This document shows, piece by piece, positions 9,691 through 20,156 of a stretch of 64,000 bases of DNA (its first letter is position 1; each line of letters begins with the position of its first letter). The stretch is from NCBI RefSeq assembly GCF_032854445.1, contig NC_088301.1:5380044-5444043 (forward strand), in the 5' to 3' direction. The position numbers were made by a program, and so were the translations under genes. The notes below the pieces were generated by a model, which did not search any database, was not told the origin of the DNA, and worked only from the letters and a program-made list of their open reading frames with translations. The DNA comes from Liolophura sinensis. Its lineage: Eukaryota > Mollusca > Polyplacophora > Chitonida > Chitonidae.

Positions 9691-12334
9691 GTATGATGGC
9701 AGTAAAATGAATATCAAATTGCATTCATGTTAAAGCCTCTCCTTTCAATGCTAGCGACCTAACACTGGCGTGGAATCGCAATGTTACTGTACTTTTTAGG
9801 TCTATGGACAGTAAATTTCCACGTTAACGTTGGGTTTGTTCGGTGCTTTATCGGCATTATTTCTTCTATGTTAGCCAAATTGTTACCAGACCTTTTACAT
9901 TTTAAAACAGTAGAGTGAATTTTGGTTTGTTTAGGGGTTTGTTTAGACATCAGATCTTTTAAGGGATAATACATGGTATAAAACATCAAGGACATTGTCT
10001 CTGATTAATAATAATTACAACAGAGTGCATAGCAGCTTTTCTGTTACGTGAGGTGGACATTTTGGCAGTCCTTAGATGTTAAAGGACCTGGTATGGTAAG
10101 GCGGGGAATCGGCCCCAGTGCAAGAAACTGTGCACCTCTAGAAGCGAAACTGACTATAGCTGCGTCAGCCGTTGAAACACTCGTAAGGCTACTTCTTTTT
10201 TCATGTATGTTTTACTTCTCTTTTCCTGTTAGCATGCGACTATCAAAACTCCAGACATGCACCGACGCAATGTATAGGTCATAAGATAGAAAAATGGTGG
10301 CCTGCCCCAATCACACTGAAATATCTTTTTTTATGTATTAGACACCGTAGAGTGGGGTGAATCACTGCACCACAAATCTAACTTTCTGAAAAATTCTTGA
10401 GGAGGCAGTTATGCACCAATCAGTTAAATACATATAGAACATATGTTCACCCTAATACTTCCGCCAAGCATAACATGTTAATGTTAATAACAGCTAGAGG
10501 GCCACGTCTGATCTCAAACAGGATCCAAGTATGAATTTGTTATAGTTGCCACACGTTACGTAATAAAATAGCTTAACAATTATCCATTCTAATTCAAAGA
10601 TAACATTTATTTAATGTAAGGCAGCCTATATCTCTCTTTCCCGCAAAAAGATTGTTGCCAAAGACAAAAAATCCTACAAAGATTCAAACTCTGTAAGCTG
10701 TTCTCCAGTTCACTGTACTATGAAGTATACCTGATAGACAATAGCAGAAATATGGATTTTAAGCTGGCCAAAATATGACAAAGCTAAACACTTTATAAAG
10801 TTTATTGTTTTTTTACATTTGGAGATTAACGTTAACCAAAACGAAACTTTGACAGTGAAATACACTCATGAAAGTTTCAGTAAAGATATTTTTCTGGCTG
10901 ATCTTCATAGGCCTACGGGTGGCTAGTAACAGACAGACCCAGAAATGGACAGATTTGCATTTTAAGGTCATTTAAAAAAATGACAAATTTATTAAGAGTA
11001 AGACATTAAACCTAAACTAAAGTCTCTTATGAATTCATTATTTGAAATGAATACATATAAAAACAATTATAAACCGCAAGGGTGAGGGCGAAAAAAAGGC
11101 AACATGGAACACAAGAAACATAACTGAGTACGTAAAACCCCAAAAAGGAGAGTAGGGTGGGATTTCGGAAATTAGCCATATCATGCAGCATGCACATACA
11201 TCCATCTCGGTTTACGTCTAAGCAGAAAAGGACCCCAAGGCCTATAACACCGCCACGAGGCTACTGTATGTGTAAATATTGTCATGGCAGCATGAGCTAA
11301 CCTGTGACGAGCGCGCACTTTAGCAAATTCATGGATAACCTCTTATTCATATTATACTGACTGATGTTACCTGAAAGTAATTTGATTGTCTGATGTTACA
11401 CTGAAAGTGTAATTGTGATTACTTGACTGTACTGCGAATTTCACATGAAATACATGACCTGTATAAAAACAACAACGACAACACCAATATGGCGCAAAAT
11501 ATTAATAAATAACTGTCATCTTTGGTTTACCCGCACCTCTGCTGTTAATTTCTTATACAATGGCACATTACTGTGTGAGTATTCAAAGGAACTCTCGTAT
11601 CGGCTGATCGAGTTGAGGCAAGCAATCACCACTATCGAACATTTGACCTAGAGATTTTTTTTTTCCTGACTTTGATTTCTCAGTCGTCCTACATGTCTTA
11701 TGCATATCTAACATTTTATTGTTAACGAAAATGAAATATTCATGGGGCTATTTTTAATAAAGGTATGTGTTGTTGACGGTTGATTACAACAACAACAACA
11801 GTCAAATTTCTGTGATTGATTGTCAGGAAATTTTGGTGTAAAATGTACTCAATGTAGGCTTAGCACTAATAGTTCATGGAACAGGTGTATATTGCTGGAG
11901 TTTCTATGATCTTGCCTCAATTAGAAACTATTTAGATATTTATTTCCGATCGAAATAATTCACGTCACTTCGTCGGGGTTTGTAAAGTCTGCCATGATGT
12001 TCTGCATTTCGGATTGGAGGCTTTGGAATCTAGGATTTTGATAATTACGAAAACGGCTCATGTGTTATATTGGTATAGTTAGAAAAAGCAGATTTTATAG
12101 TATCTGTGTTCTTCAAACTAAAATTTAATATAGCATTATTTGATAGAAATTACAGGACTTTTATTTTTGTTGACATAGGGAAATGACGTTATTTTAGCCA
12201 TGTTTGCTTCGCGATCATAGTAAATTATAGGCGGGACGCAGTAAGAGGCAAACTCTGTTCAATGCACGTCAGCCAGTCAAAATGTAGGATTTTTGGTGAT
12301 TAGCATCGCCTACTCTGTCTACACGCTGTAAAAG
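9691..12334. other. Unassigned A-B intergenic DNA
   Basis: This stretch is unique within the window. Short open frames exist (for example 10048-10284 and 11445-11651) but none has a recognisable domain, a splice context or a second copy. I see no repeat family here apart from AT-rich and short CAA runs. Confidence 0.35.
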
Positions 12335-12363
12335 GGCATCGATCATGGCGAATGATCGATGCC
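12335..12363. repeat. 12-bp perfect hairpin
   Basis: GGCATCGATCAT, a 5-base loop GGCGA, then ATGATCGATGCC. It abuts the 3' end of a SINE of the second family. Confidence 0.85.
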
Positions 12364-12420
12364 TTTAACGTCGTACTTAACAGTTTTTCAGTCATATGAC
12401 AACGAAAGAATCCTTAGAGC
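12358..12420 (-). mobile_element. 3' fragment of the second SINE family
   Basis: TTTAACGTCGTACTTAACAG and AGTCATATGACAACGAAAGA match the end of the longer copy at 50525-50865 in the same orientation. Confidence 0.65.
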
Positions 12421-13257
12421 AAGGGGCAGAGGATTAGTTAGAAGATGCCACAGATGAAAATTTACAGTTACTGAAGTATACAGATGCAGGCAACTATACG
12501 GTCTAAAAAAAGAAAACAAAAAAAAAAAAAAAAAAAACAAAAAAAAAAACAGCCTGTACATCAATGAGCAACCCACAGGGGGATCAGCACAGAGATTTAC
12601 CAGGGATCGCCGATCCTCCCAAGTGGAGCCGATCTTGATTGACAGCGGACGGAGCATGTGTATTCGACCCTGCGGGAGATTTGCTCGGTCTGGCGGGAGA
12701 TTTGCCTCGATCTGGCGGGAGATCAGTAATCTTCAGTATGTTATGCAGGAAGGATTTTGTGTTTTACTGAAGGGACTGTGACTCTGTGGGATAGAGAGCT
12801 ACTTCTCTTGCACTAAAATACACATAAGGATAATGGTTAGGTAGAAATTCCAGCATATATATTTGTCGTAATATTTTAAATTGCTGAAGACTCTTCACAG
12901 TCTATAGCTGTGTTAACAAACCTCTCAGAGTTATTCCCCTGAAACTCTCTCCCATAAATGGTGTTGTTGATTCTGATGGAATTCTAGTATTTGATGATTT
13001 GACAGTATACATGTGAAAAAATGCATTTCACTGTTTAGTGTTCGAACTGAAAAAACTAATCTTCGGATCTTTTCTTATGCTTTTCTTGCTGATTAACTGA
13101 AATAAACAGAACTGAATTAATGATTGGAGTATTGAGAGTAAATCCATATTTCTGTGTAACACCCTACATGACACTTCCCATAATTACCGTATAAGACATC
13201 CAACAACACTTTACCCATTAACTTCATGCCACCTCACATAGATGTAGCGCTTCACAC
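12421..13257. other. Unassigned A-B intergenic DNA with an A-rich run and short repeats
   Basis: 12505-12550 is an almost pure A tract. 12671-12725 has three copies of a roughly 22-bp unit containing GCGGGAGATTTGC. No gene is supported. Confidence 0.5.
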
Positions 13258-13820
13258 GGTTTGAACAAACTCCATTCAGTGGGACAACTTACACTAGTGT
13301 CTCTGCAAATTGACTACATCGCTTTAATTTCCTAAAATCCACCACTAAATCTATACTGCCGTGAGATCATATACTACAAGAGATAAAATAAAATTGATTT
13401 AGTAAGGTTATTATACTAAGTTGGTTAGCGCGCTAGTGCAGCGTAATGACCCAGTAGTCTCTTACCAATGCGGTCGCTGGGAGTTCTGGCTGGCTTCCTC
13501 TCCGGCCGTACGTTGGAAGGTTTGCGGATGGTCGTGGGTTTCCCCAGGGCTGTGCCCGGTTTCCACCCACCATAATGCTGACCGCCGTTGTATAAGTGAA
13601 ATATTCTTGAGCACGGCGTAAAACACCAATCAAATAAAAAAATAATGCATGTATGTTATACTAAAACGTGTGAACATCTTCAAATTTAACAGTGTCACTA
13701 ACAGGGTTTACAGTTAAGTGAGAGTAATTTAGGTACCTGATGTCGCCCTCCATCAAACATGTTGATCTCCGCCCAGTACCCAACATGCCATTGGTTTTAA
13801 ATAATTCTGATGTCACCGCG
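13258..13820. repeat. Right copy of the displaced 0.55-kb duplication
   Basis: Matches 6515-7067. To its right it continues into the normal unit sequence (GGAAATGGGTACTTGCC), so this copy holds the ancestral right junction and the other holds the ancestral left junction. Confidence 0.85.
13420..13645 (+). mobile_element. tRNA-derived SINE inside the duplicated block
   Basis: Same insertion point and same 5' truncation as the copy at 6660-6891, with a few substitutions and a short deletion around GGGAGTTCTGGCTGG. Confidence 0.85.
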
Positions 13821-14044
13821 GGAAATGGGTACTTGCCTTCGAAACTGAACTAATGGGCTTAAACATTATGGATTAGAAAAAGTGCTCGAATTTTATTTTC
13901 CTTGCAAGAATATGAACTTCCAAAATATTGCTGTTACGTGTCACTGACCAGCGGCAATTTTGATAGCGAGTATGACTGATTTTATTTAAATATTGTTGAA
14001 TATAGGCGACAAGCTAAAAGAAGTAGACGATAGAAAGATCTATA

Positions 14045-14260
14045 ATGGCTTCACTGCCTCGTTGCAATGTTGAAATATGGAGCAAACACAAGGGAGGAAT
14101 GATAATTGGCAGTTCTTCCAATCTGATTGTGCCTAATGCAGTGGCACACACAATGTCATATGACATAAGTAATCCCCCTTGTTTCATGTATATCTCTATA
14201 CGTCAACCTGCTGTGTTTATGCTGTCTGTCACCATTCCTGACCAAGTAAATGTCCACTAA
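14045..14260 (+). other. Conserved small ORF of unknown nature, B unit
   Basis: The 71-codon frame starts MASLPRCNVEIWSKHKG and includes SSSNLIVPNAVAHTM and CFMYISIRQPAVFML. Related frames occur at 29753, 41275 and 56065. The central part is nearly invariant at the nucleotide level, while the ends differ at amino-acid-changing positions, so coding constraint is not shown. It could be an exon on either strand, a regulatory element or repeat debris. I recognise no family. Confidence 0.3.
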
Positions 14261-14539
14261 CCGGAAGAAGAAAGCTGGATTCGAACATTTGGATGCGATT
14301 AGTATTGCTTAACGAGTTTTTGAGTGTTGTAAAATCACCAGTCGTACCCGTCGACCAGAAGAAGATTCTCTGTGTTGCTGGTGATTCACATGTGACCAAG
14401 TAAGAAGATAAGCAGATTCATGGGTATGGAAGTTGAGTAGATTATTGCTACCCTCCTATTCACCATATCGGGAGTGCTAGATCAATCCTGTGGCGAGTCA
14501 CATCTAATATCTTTAAAGTTGTAACTTCTTCGAATTCCT

Positions 14540-14783
14540 TGGAATTCAGCATGAAGGGGATAGTGCAACAACTAGTTGACCTGTATCAGCATAATGGCTC
14601 GGGCAGGGCGCCTTACTTGCCTTCGGTAAGGCGTCTCAGTGAAGCTGCACTAGATAAAAGAGCGATGGAAATCCGACTTGCAACAAGGAGGCACATTACA
14701 TGCGTTCTAACAATTCTTTCGTCGTCATTTGACTGACATATTGTTAAGTACGACGTTAAACCAAAAGCACCCACCCGCCCAGC
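14540..14783 (+). mobile_element. Second-family SINE, head missing
   Basis: Starts GGAATTCAGCATGAAGG, contains GGCGCCTTACTTGCCTTCGG and ends TTGTTAAGTACGACGTTAAA. It matches the reverse complement of 50525-50780 but lacks the tRNA-like head seen there. Confidence 0.7.
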
Positions 14784-14913
14784 CTATTCAAAATAGTCAC
14801 AAACATCAGGTAACTTTGTATTGTCAGCAGAAGCATCCACAAATAAACCGAAGACCGTCAAAAGGATAACAAAAGTCGATTAGCTTATAATGTGAAAACA
14901 AGGTGTATAAACG

Positions 14914-14919
14914 TTTATT
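14914..14919 (-). terminator. Poly(A) signal of copy B
   Basis: AATAAA on the minus strand, about 185 bp past the stop codon of exon 6. It is conserved at the same offset in C and E. Confidence 0.5.
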
Positions 14920-15799
14920 TATTTTCATCAGAGCAATTAGGTAGAAGTATTATTCGAATTTTTGTTCTGGTCTTTTATTGTACTCATGCTTCTTCCCTAC
15001 AACATCTCACTATAATGCATTTAATCGCATTAGTGTGAAAGCAAAATATTCTATAATTGAGAGACAGTACCAGCTATTGTATTACCAAATGAACTGAAAA
15101 GATTATTTTGTGCAAACGACACACGTAATCTCATAACCGTTCACATATGGTGGACAAGGTAGTGAGCTACAAACAGCTTCTACCACGTACAGGAGATTTC
15201 CATTGACGTCGGGAGCGGTGGTGGGATGAGTATCTGGATCCTGGTCCACACATACGTACTCAGACCTGTGGTACGTGTGATGTTGGGACATAAGAAATCC
15301 CAGGTACTCCATTGTCCATCCCGATGGACATTCGAGTCGGGCTGGGATCATCAGGTGACTCAACCTTCCCAGAGTATAGCACACAGCACACTGGGCCTCT
15401 CTGTTATGAGGAATGACTCCCCCCGAGTTTGTTGTGCGGAAGACATTATTCCCAGAACTTATCTCAAACTCAGTTCCAAACAGATACGATTTGGATTGAA
15501 GTCCAGGGTAGGTTTTGTTGAACTGGGGATCGAGTGGGAGACACAACTGGTTAGCTCCGCTTCCTGTGTGCTTGTAGTAAGAGCCAGCCATTATACCTAA
15601 AGATAAAGCACATTTGCAAATAATAAAGAAGACACAGCTATTTCCTGCAGTACTGAGCCCACAAAGGATGTGCATTAAAGATATGTTCATAAGAATATCC
15701 AGTGGTATCACGCAGATAAAAGCGTGACACCTTATCACTTGATGTGTGAGGTACTACAAGCAGCTGAGTAGTACCACTACTAAACTATTTAGCAACAAA

Positions 15800-16175
15800 G
15801 CCGTTTATGTGTAGTACTAGTGTTCTGTTACACTGCAGCAGTTCATGTGTACAACCACCAGTGTACTTACCACACCTAATGTGTAGTACCACAATTCTAT
15901 CAATTTCCACAGTTCATGAGTACTGCTACCGGTGTACTTAACCCCATTTAATGTGTAGTACAATAATTCTGTTACACTTCATCAGTTTATGTGTACGACC
16001 ACCGGTGTACTTAACCCCACTTAATGTGTAGTACAACAATTCTATTGCACTTCAGAAGTTCATGTGTACAATCTCCGGTGTACTTGACCCCATTTAATGT
16101 GTGGTACAATAATATTGTACTTCAGCAGTTCGTATGTATTACGAACTACTGTAATAGTAGTCTATTACATCTAAG
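15800..16175. repeat. Minisatellite, 72-73-bp period, intron 5 of copy B
   Basis: About five units, each with AATGTGTAGTAC, TTCAGCAGTTCATGTGTAC and CCGGTGTACTTAACCCC. The AATGTGTAG anchors fall near 15807, 15879, 15951, 16024 and 16097. Confidence 0.9.
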
Positions 16176-16354
16176 CAGGTCAAAATCATACTTCTTACTG
16201 ATTCGCTTGGCGCTCAGGACTGAAAGGTCAGAACAAGGAAACAGGACACGTTGGCCCAGTGTCAAAAGAAGACACACTATCTGTACAATGACATAATGAC
16301 TTCTCGCCGTGGTATGACTTAAAAATTTTTAAGTACGACGTTATACACGGAACA

Positions 16355-16545
16355 AACCTATATACCTACATACGTACATATATACGTACAGGTATACATG
16401 CGTACATTCCTACATACCTACATACCTACGTACATACGTACCAACATACATACCAACATACATACCTACATACATACCTACATTTATACCTACCTACCTA
16501 CATTTATACCTACCTAAATACCTACTTACCTACCTACCTACCTAC
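16355..16545. repeat. CATACCTA/CGTACATA microsatellite
   Basis: Imperfect tetranucleotide repeats in intron 5 of B, followed by ordinary intron up to the retrotransposon. The matching array in C is 32055-32270. Confidence 0.9.
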
Positions 16546-16776
16546 CTGCGACTTTGCTCCTGTACGAGAATCCTTTTATCACGTGAGCTGTCTTTTAGAA
16601 CTTTTCAATTCTGTAGAAAGTGATACTACATGTATTTTTGATTTTCTCTCTACCATTGGTATGGCAGGAAAGCTGTGATTTTAAACTAACGTCTGTGTTT
16701 GTTATGTGACTTCTGGTGTCCTTTTTTGACTGAATAGTAAATAAATTATCCGTAGCAGATCGACTACTTGACGTTT

Positions 16777-16914
16777 TAATACTGATGTTTATGTTGTTGT
16801 TGTTGTTGAACTGTCTGTAAAACTGTACGTCTCATTTTATATATAAAGCATTGTTTACATTGAAATATTGAGTCACTGAGTCTGTTTTCTGTTGCCGTTT
16901 TCAATACCGTAACA
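16777..16914 (+). repeat. Truncated 5' LTR (last 138 bp)
   Basis: Matches the end of the 3' LTR (21933-22070) with only two differences near its left edge. The left 860 bp of the LTR and about 120 bp of flank present in copy C are absent. Confidence 0.85.
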
Positions 16915-16919
16915 GAAAT

Positions 16920-16937
16920 TGGGGGCTTGTCCGGGAA
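16920..16937 (+). promoter_or_regulatory. Primer binding site, tRNA-Pro-like
   Basis: TGGGGGCTTGTCCGGGAA starts 5 bases after the LTR end. It matches the complement of the tRNA-Pro 3' end known from other retroelements at 16 of 18 positions, from memory of that sequence. Confidence 0.6.
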
Positions 16938-17043
16938 CTGATTGTTTCCCCTTTTGTTTTGCACCGGATATTTGAAGTTAAAAACAAGTGAGAAGCGATT
17001 GCTTAATTTTAACGGTGAAAGATTCAGTGGCTAAATATTTACA

Positions 17044-17529
17044 ATGGGAGATTTTGATCCTAAACAGTTTGTTAATGCGCCCGATCAGGATGTTTTTGAG
17101 AGTTTAAAGAAGGAAGACTTGGTTAAGTTAGGGACATTTTTAGGTTTGTCCGTAAAGTCTTCATGGAGGAAAAGAGATATGCAGTATTATGAGTATACTT
17201 TGTTGAAACATTTAGTGGAGATAGGGAAGTTTGATAGTTCTGCATTATCTGATTATGAGTTTGAGGGTCAGTCTGATGCCGAGCTTAAGTTTAAGCAGTT
17301 TGAGTTAAAGTTGAGATTGGAGAAAGAGGAGAGAGAAAAAGAGAGGGAACATGAGATAGAGTTAGAAAAGTTGAAAATGCAGAGAGAGAGAGAGAGGAAA
17401 GAGAGAGGGAAGTGCAGAGAGAGGAAAGGGAGAGGGAAGTGCAGAGAGAGGAAAGAGAGAGGGAAGTGCAGAGAGAGGAGAGAGAGAGGCAAGAAAGAGA
17501 GAGGGAAAGAGAATTGGAGTTCCAAATGA
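17044..17529 (+). CDS. gag: gag N-terminal ORF of the gypsy element
   Basis: 161 codons starting MGDFDPKQFVNAPDQDV. The first 100 residues look like an N-terminal gag region (GTFLGLSVKSSWRKRDMQ) followed by a long Glu/Lys/Arg coiled coil. From about 17385 the purine-rich tandem repeat (27-bp unit with GTGCAGAGAGAGG) is read in the wrong frame, giving Lys-Gly-Lys-Cys-Arg repeats and a stop. The main frame continues in the overlapping ORF at 17412. A small indel in the purine repeat, or programmed frameshifting, would link them. The indel is more likely. Confidence 0.75.
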   Translation: MGDFDPKQFVNAPDQDVFESLKKEDLVKLGTFLGLSVKSSWRKRDMQYYEYTLLKHLVEIGKFDSSALSDYEFEGQSDAELKFKQFELKLRLEKEEREKEREHEIELEKLKMQRERERKERGKCRERKGRGKCRERKERGKCRERRERGKKERGKENWSSK

Positions 17530-20156
17530 AAAAGTTAGAGGTAGAGAGAGGTGAGAAACCGGGTCCTTCCGGTAGACAGGGTACAGGATTTGATGTGACC
17601 AAATACATTCGGTTAGTTCCATCCTTTCAGGAAAAAGAGGTGGATAAGTATTTTCTGCATTTTGAGAAAATTGCAAATAGCTTGAAGTGGCCTAAAGAGT
17701 TCTGGACTATGTTATTACAGAGTGTGCTAATTGGAAAGGCCAGGGAAATTTACACTCAGTTAAGTGTAGAGAGTGCTTCCAATTATGACTATGTGAAAGA
17801 GGTAATTTTGAAGGGTTATGAATTGGTGCCTGAAGCTTACCGCCAGAAATTTCGTAACTGTGAAAAAGGTAGAGATCAGACATACGTTGAGTTTGATCGA
17901 GCTAAGGAGCAGTTGTTTGATCGCTGGTGTATAGCCAAGAAAATAGGCAAGGATTTTGAAAGTTTGCGTCAGCTTGTGCTGGTAGAAGAGTTCAAGCGTT
18001 GTATTCATAATGATGTAATGGTGTTCGTTCATGAGCGAAAGGCGAGTACACTTGAAGAGGCAGCCAGTTTAGCTGATGATTATTCCTTGACACATAAGGC
18101 TACATACACGGGTAAGCCATTTAATTCATTTACACGTAGAAATACCCAGTCACATGCAACAGGTAGAGGTAGCTCTACACAGAAGAGTTCTACACCAGGC
18201 TCCAATGGTTCTACAGCTCATGGTTCACGTAGTTCAGATTGGAATGGTAGTCCTCGAAATAGGGTCACTTGTAATTTTTGCAAGCGGGTAGGTCACGTGA
18301 TGAGTGAATGTTACAAGTTGAAAAGGATACGGGAAGCTCAGAATGAGTCTAAGCCCACAGGTCTTTGTGTTGCAATGCACAAAACATTGCCGGAAGTTAC
18401 ATCAGCAGTTAAAAGCAGATCTGAGTTAGCTGATATGGTATTGGATAAGATTCCCAAATGCTCTATGGATAGCTTCGCTCCGTTTATCAATTCTGGTTCA
18501 GTGTCGCTTAGAAGCGACATGTCTTGTGCTACCCCTATAAAGATATTAAGGGATACTGGGGCATCTCAGTCTCTGTTGTTGATGAATACTCTGCCCTTTT
18601 CTGAAGAGTCATACTCTGGGGTTCGTGCCCTTATTAGAGGAGTAGAGTCTAGTGACTTTGTCAGTGTTCCCCTTCATGATATTTATTTGTCATCAGATTT
18701 GATATCTGGACCTGTCAGGGTAGGCATTAAGTCTTCATTACCTTTTGAGGGTATTCATTTGTTGTTGGGAAATGACTTGGCACATGATAAGGTTACTGTT
18801 GATCCCTTAATGGTTGATAAGCCTTCTCTGAATTCAGTCACAGAGCCAGTTGAAAGCGAGATAGCGGGTTTATATCCGTCCTGTGTTGTTACAAGAGCTA
18901 TGTCTAGAAAAGCCAGTACAGACCAGGGTAGAACTGTTGATTTGAGCGAGACTTTTCTCAACAACATGCTGGATGGTGATTCTTCCAAATTAGACAGCCA
19001 GCAGGAAGTAGATACTAATTCTGTTAGTGGTGATCAGCCATTTTGTAGGACTGAGTTGATTGCTGAACAACATAGTGATCCAAGTATTTCTTGCTTGTTT
19101 AATGATGCAGCTAAAGATGGTGAATCTTTACCTGACCCATGCTACTACTATGTCAAGTCTGGCATATTGATGCGGCAGTGGAGGCCTCCCGATGTTTCGT
19201 TGGAGGATGAATGGGCAGTTAAGCATCAGGTAGTTTTGCCCAAGTCTTATCGTAAAGACATACTGACCATAGCGCATGAAACGCCGTTAGCAGGTCATTT
19301 AGGTGTTAATAAGACCTATCATAAGATTCTCAGTCATTTTTATTGGCCAGGAATAAGGAAAGATGTTACTGAATTTTGCAGGTCTTGTCATGCATGTCAG
19401 TTAGTGGGGAAACCTAACCAGACAATCCCCAAGGCAGCCTTGAGGCCTATTCCTGCAATTGGCGAGCCATTCAGTAGAATCTTAATAGATTGTGTTGGTC
19501 CGCTACCTAAGACAAAGTCTGGAAATCAGTATATGTTAACCATAATGTGCACTTCAACTCGTTTCCCTGAGGCAATTCCATTAAGGAATATTACTGCCAA
19601 GACTGTAATTAAGGCTTTAGTTAAGTTCTTCACCATGTTTGGTCTGCCTAAGTCAGTACAGTCAGACCAGGGTTCAAATTTCATGTCTGGTGTGTTCCAA
19701 CAAGTTATGCATGAGCTAGGTATTAGCCAGTATAGATCCTCAGCTTATCACCCACAAAGTCAAGGAGCACTAGAGAGATTCCATCAGACACTGAAAAGTA
19801 TGATAAGAACTTACTGCTTTGAGACAGGGAAAGATTGGGACGAGGGTGTACCTTTGTTAATGTTTGCTGTAAGGGAATCTGTACAAGAGTCACTTGGATT
19901 TAGTCCATTTGAGCTTGTGTTTGGCCATACTGTGCGTGGTCCACTACAGTTGTTCAAGGAAAAGTTTGTGTCTGGTGATAGTGACAATGTTAACCTATTA
20001 CAGTATGTGTCAAGTTTTCGTACTAAGCTCAACAGAGTATGTGAGTTAGCCAGAGAGAATCTTACAGCTTCTCAGAAGAGTATGAAAACTAAGTATGACA
20101 AAGAGACAGTAAGACGCAGATTTGAAGTTGGTCAGAAGGTACTTACTTCCAGTTAG
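17412..20156 (+). CDS. gag-pol: gag-protease-integrase ORF of the gypsy element
   Basis: 914 codons. Residues 1-50 are the coiled-coil repeat. About 70-240 is the capsid-like region. About 287-300 is a CCHC zinc knuckle (CNFCKRVGHVMSEC). About 378-400 is an aspartic protease with DTGAS. About 640-690 is the integrase HHCC zinc finger (HLGVNKTYHK..CRSCHACQ). About 700-830 is the DDE core, with the Asp in ILIDCVGP, the Asp in QSDQGSNF and the Glu in GALERFHQ. No reverse transcriptase lies between protease and integrase; that gap holds about 250 residues with no motif I recognise. The frame ends at a frameshift just before the GPY/F module. Confidence 0.85.
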   Translation: MQREEREREVQREEREREVQREERERQERERERELEFQMKKLEVERGEKPGPSGRQGTGFDVTKYIRLVPSFQEKEVDKYFLHFEKIANSLKWPKEFWTMLLQSVLIGKAREIYTQLSVESASNYDYVKEVILKGYELVPEAYRQKFRNCEKGRDQTYVEFDRAKEQLFDRWCIAKKIGKDFESLRQLVLVEEFKRCIHNDVMVFVHERKASTLEEAASLADDYSLTHKATYTGKPFNSFTRRNTQSHATGRGSSTQKSSTPGSNGSTAHGSRSSDWNGSPRNRVTCNFCKRVGHVMSECYKLKRIREAQNESKPTGLCVAMHKTLPEVTSAVKSRSELADMVLDKIPKCSMDSFAPFINSGSVSLRSDMSCATPIKILRDTGASQSLLLMNTLPFSEESYSGVRALIRGVESSDFVSVPLHDIYLSSDLISGPVRVGIKSSLPFEGIHLLLGNDLAHDKVTVDPLMVDKPSLNSVTEPVESEIAGLYPSCVVTRAMSRKASTDQGRTVDLSETFLNNMLDGDSSKLDSQQEVDTNSVSGDQPFCRTELIAEQHSDPSISCLFNDAAKDGESLPDPCYYYVKSGILMRQWRPPDVSLEDEWAVKHQVVLPKSYRKDILTIAHETPLAGHLGVNKTYHKILSHFYWPGIRKDVTEFCRSCHACQLVGKPNQTIPKAALRPIPAIGEPFSRILIDCVGPLPKTKSGNQYMLTIMCTSTRFPEAIPLRNITAKTVIKALVKFFTMFGLPKSVQSDQGSNFMSGVFQQVMHELGISQYRSSAYHPQSQGALERFHQTLKSMIRTYCFETGKDWDEGVPLLMFAVRESVQESLGFSPFELVFGHTVRGPLQLFKEKFVSGDSDNVNLLQYVSSFRTKLNRVCELARENLTASQKSMKTKYDKETVRRRFEVGQKVLTSS

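Noticed and set aside
10048-10284. 78-codon ORF starting MRWTFWQSLDVKGP
   Set aside because: Single copy, no domain, length expected by chance.
15226-15600. Plus-strand ORF of 124 codons opposite exon 6, repeated at 30926 and 56925
   Set aside because: It is the antisense shadow of the C4 domain exon. The minus-strand reading has the conserved cysteines and correct splice sites.
17268-17676. Minus-strand Ser/Leu-rich ORFs over gag
   Set aside because: Antisense of the purine-rich gag repeat. No independent evidence.
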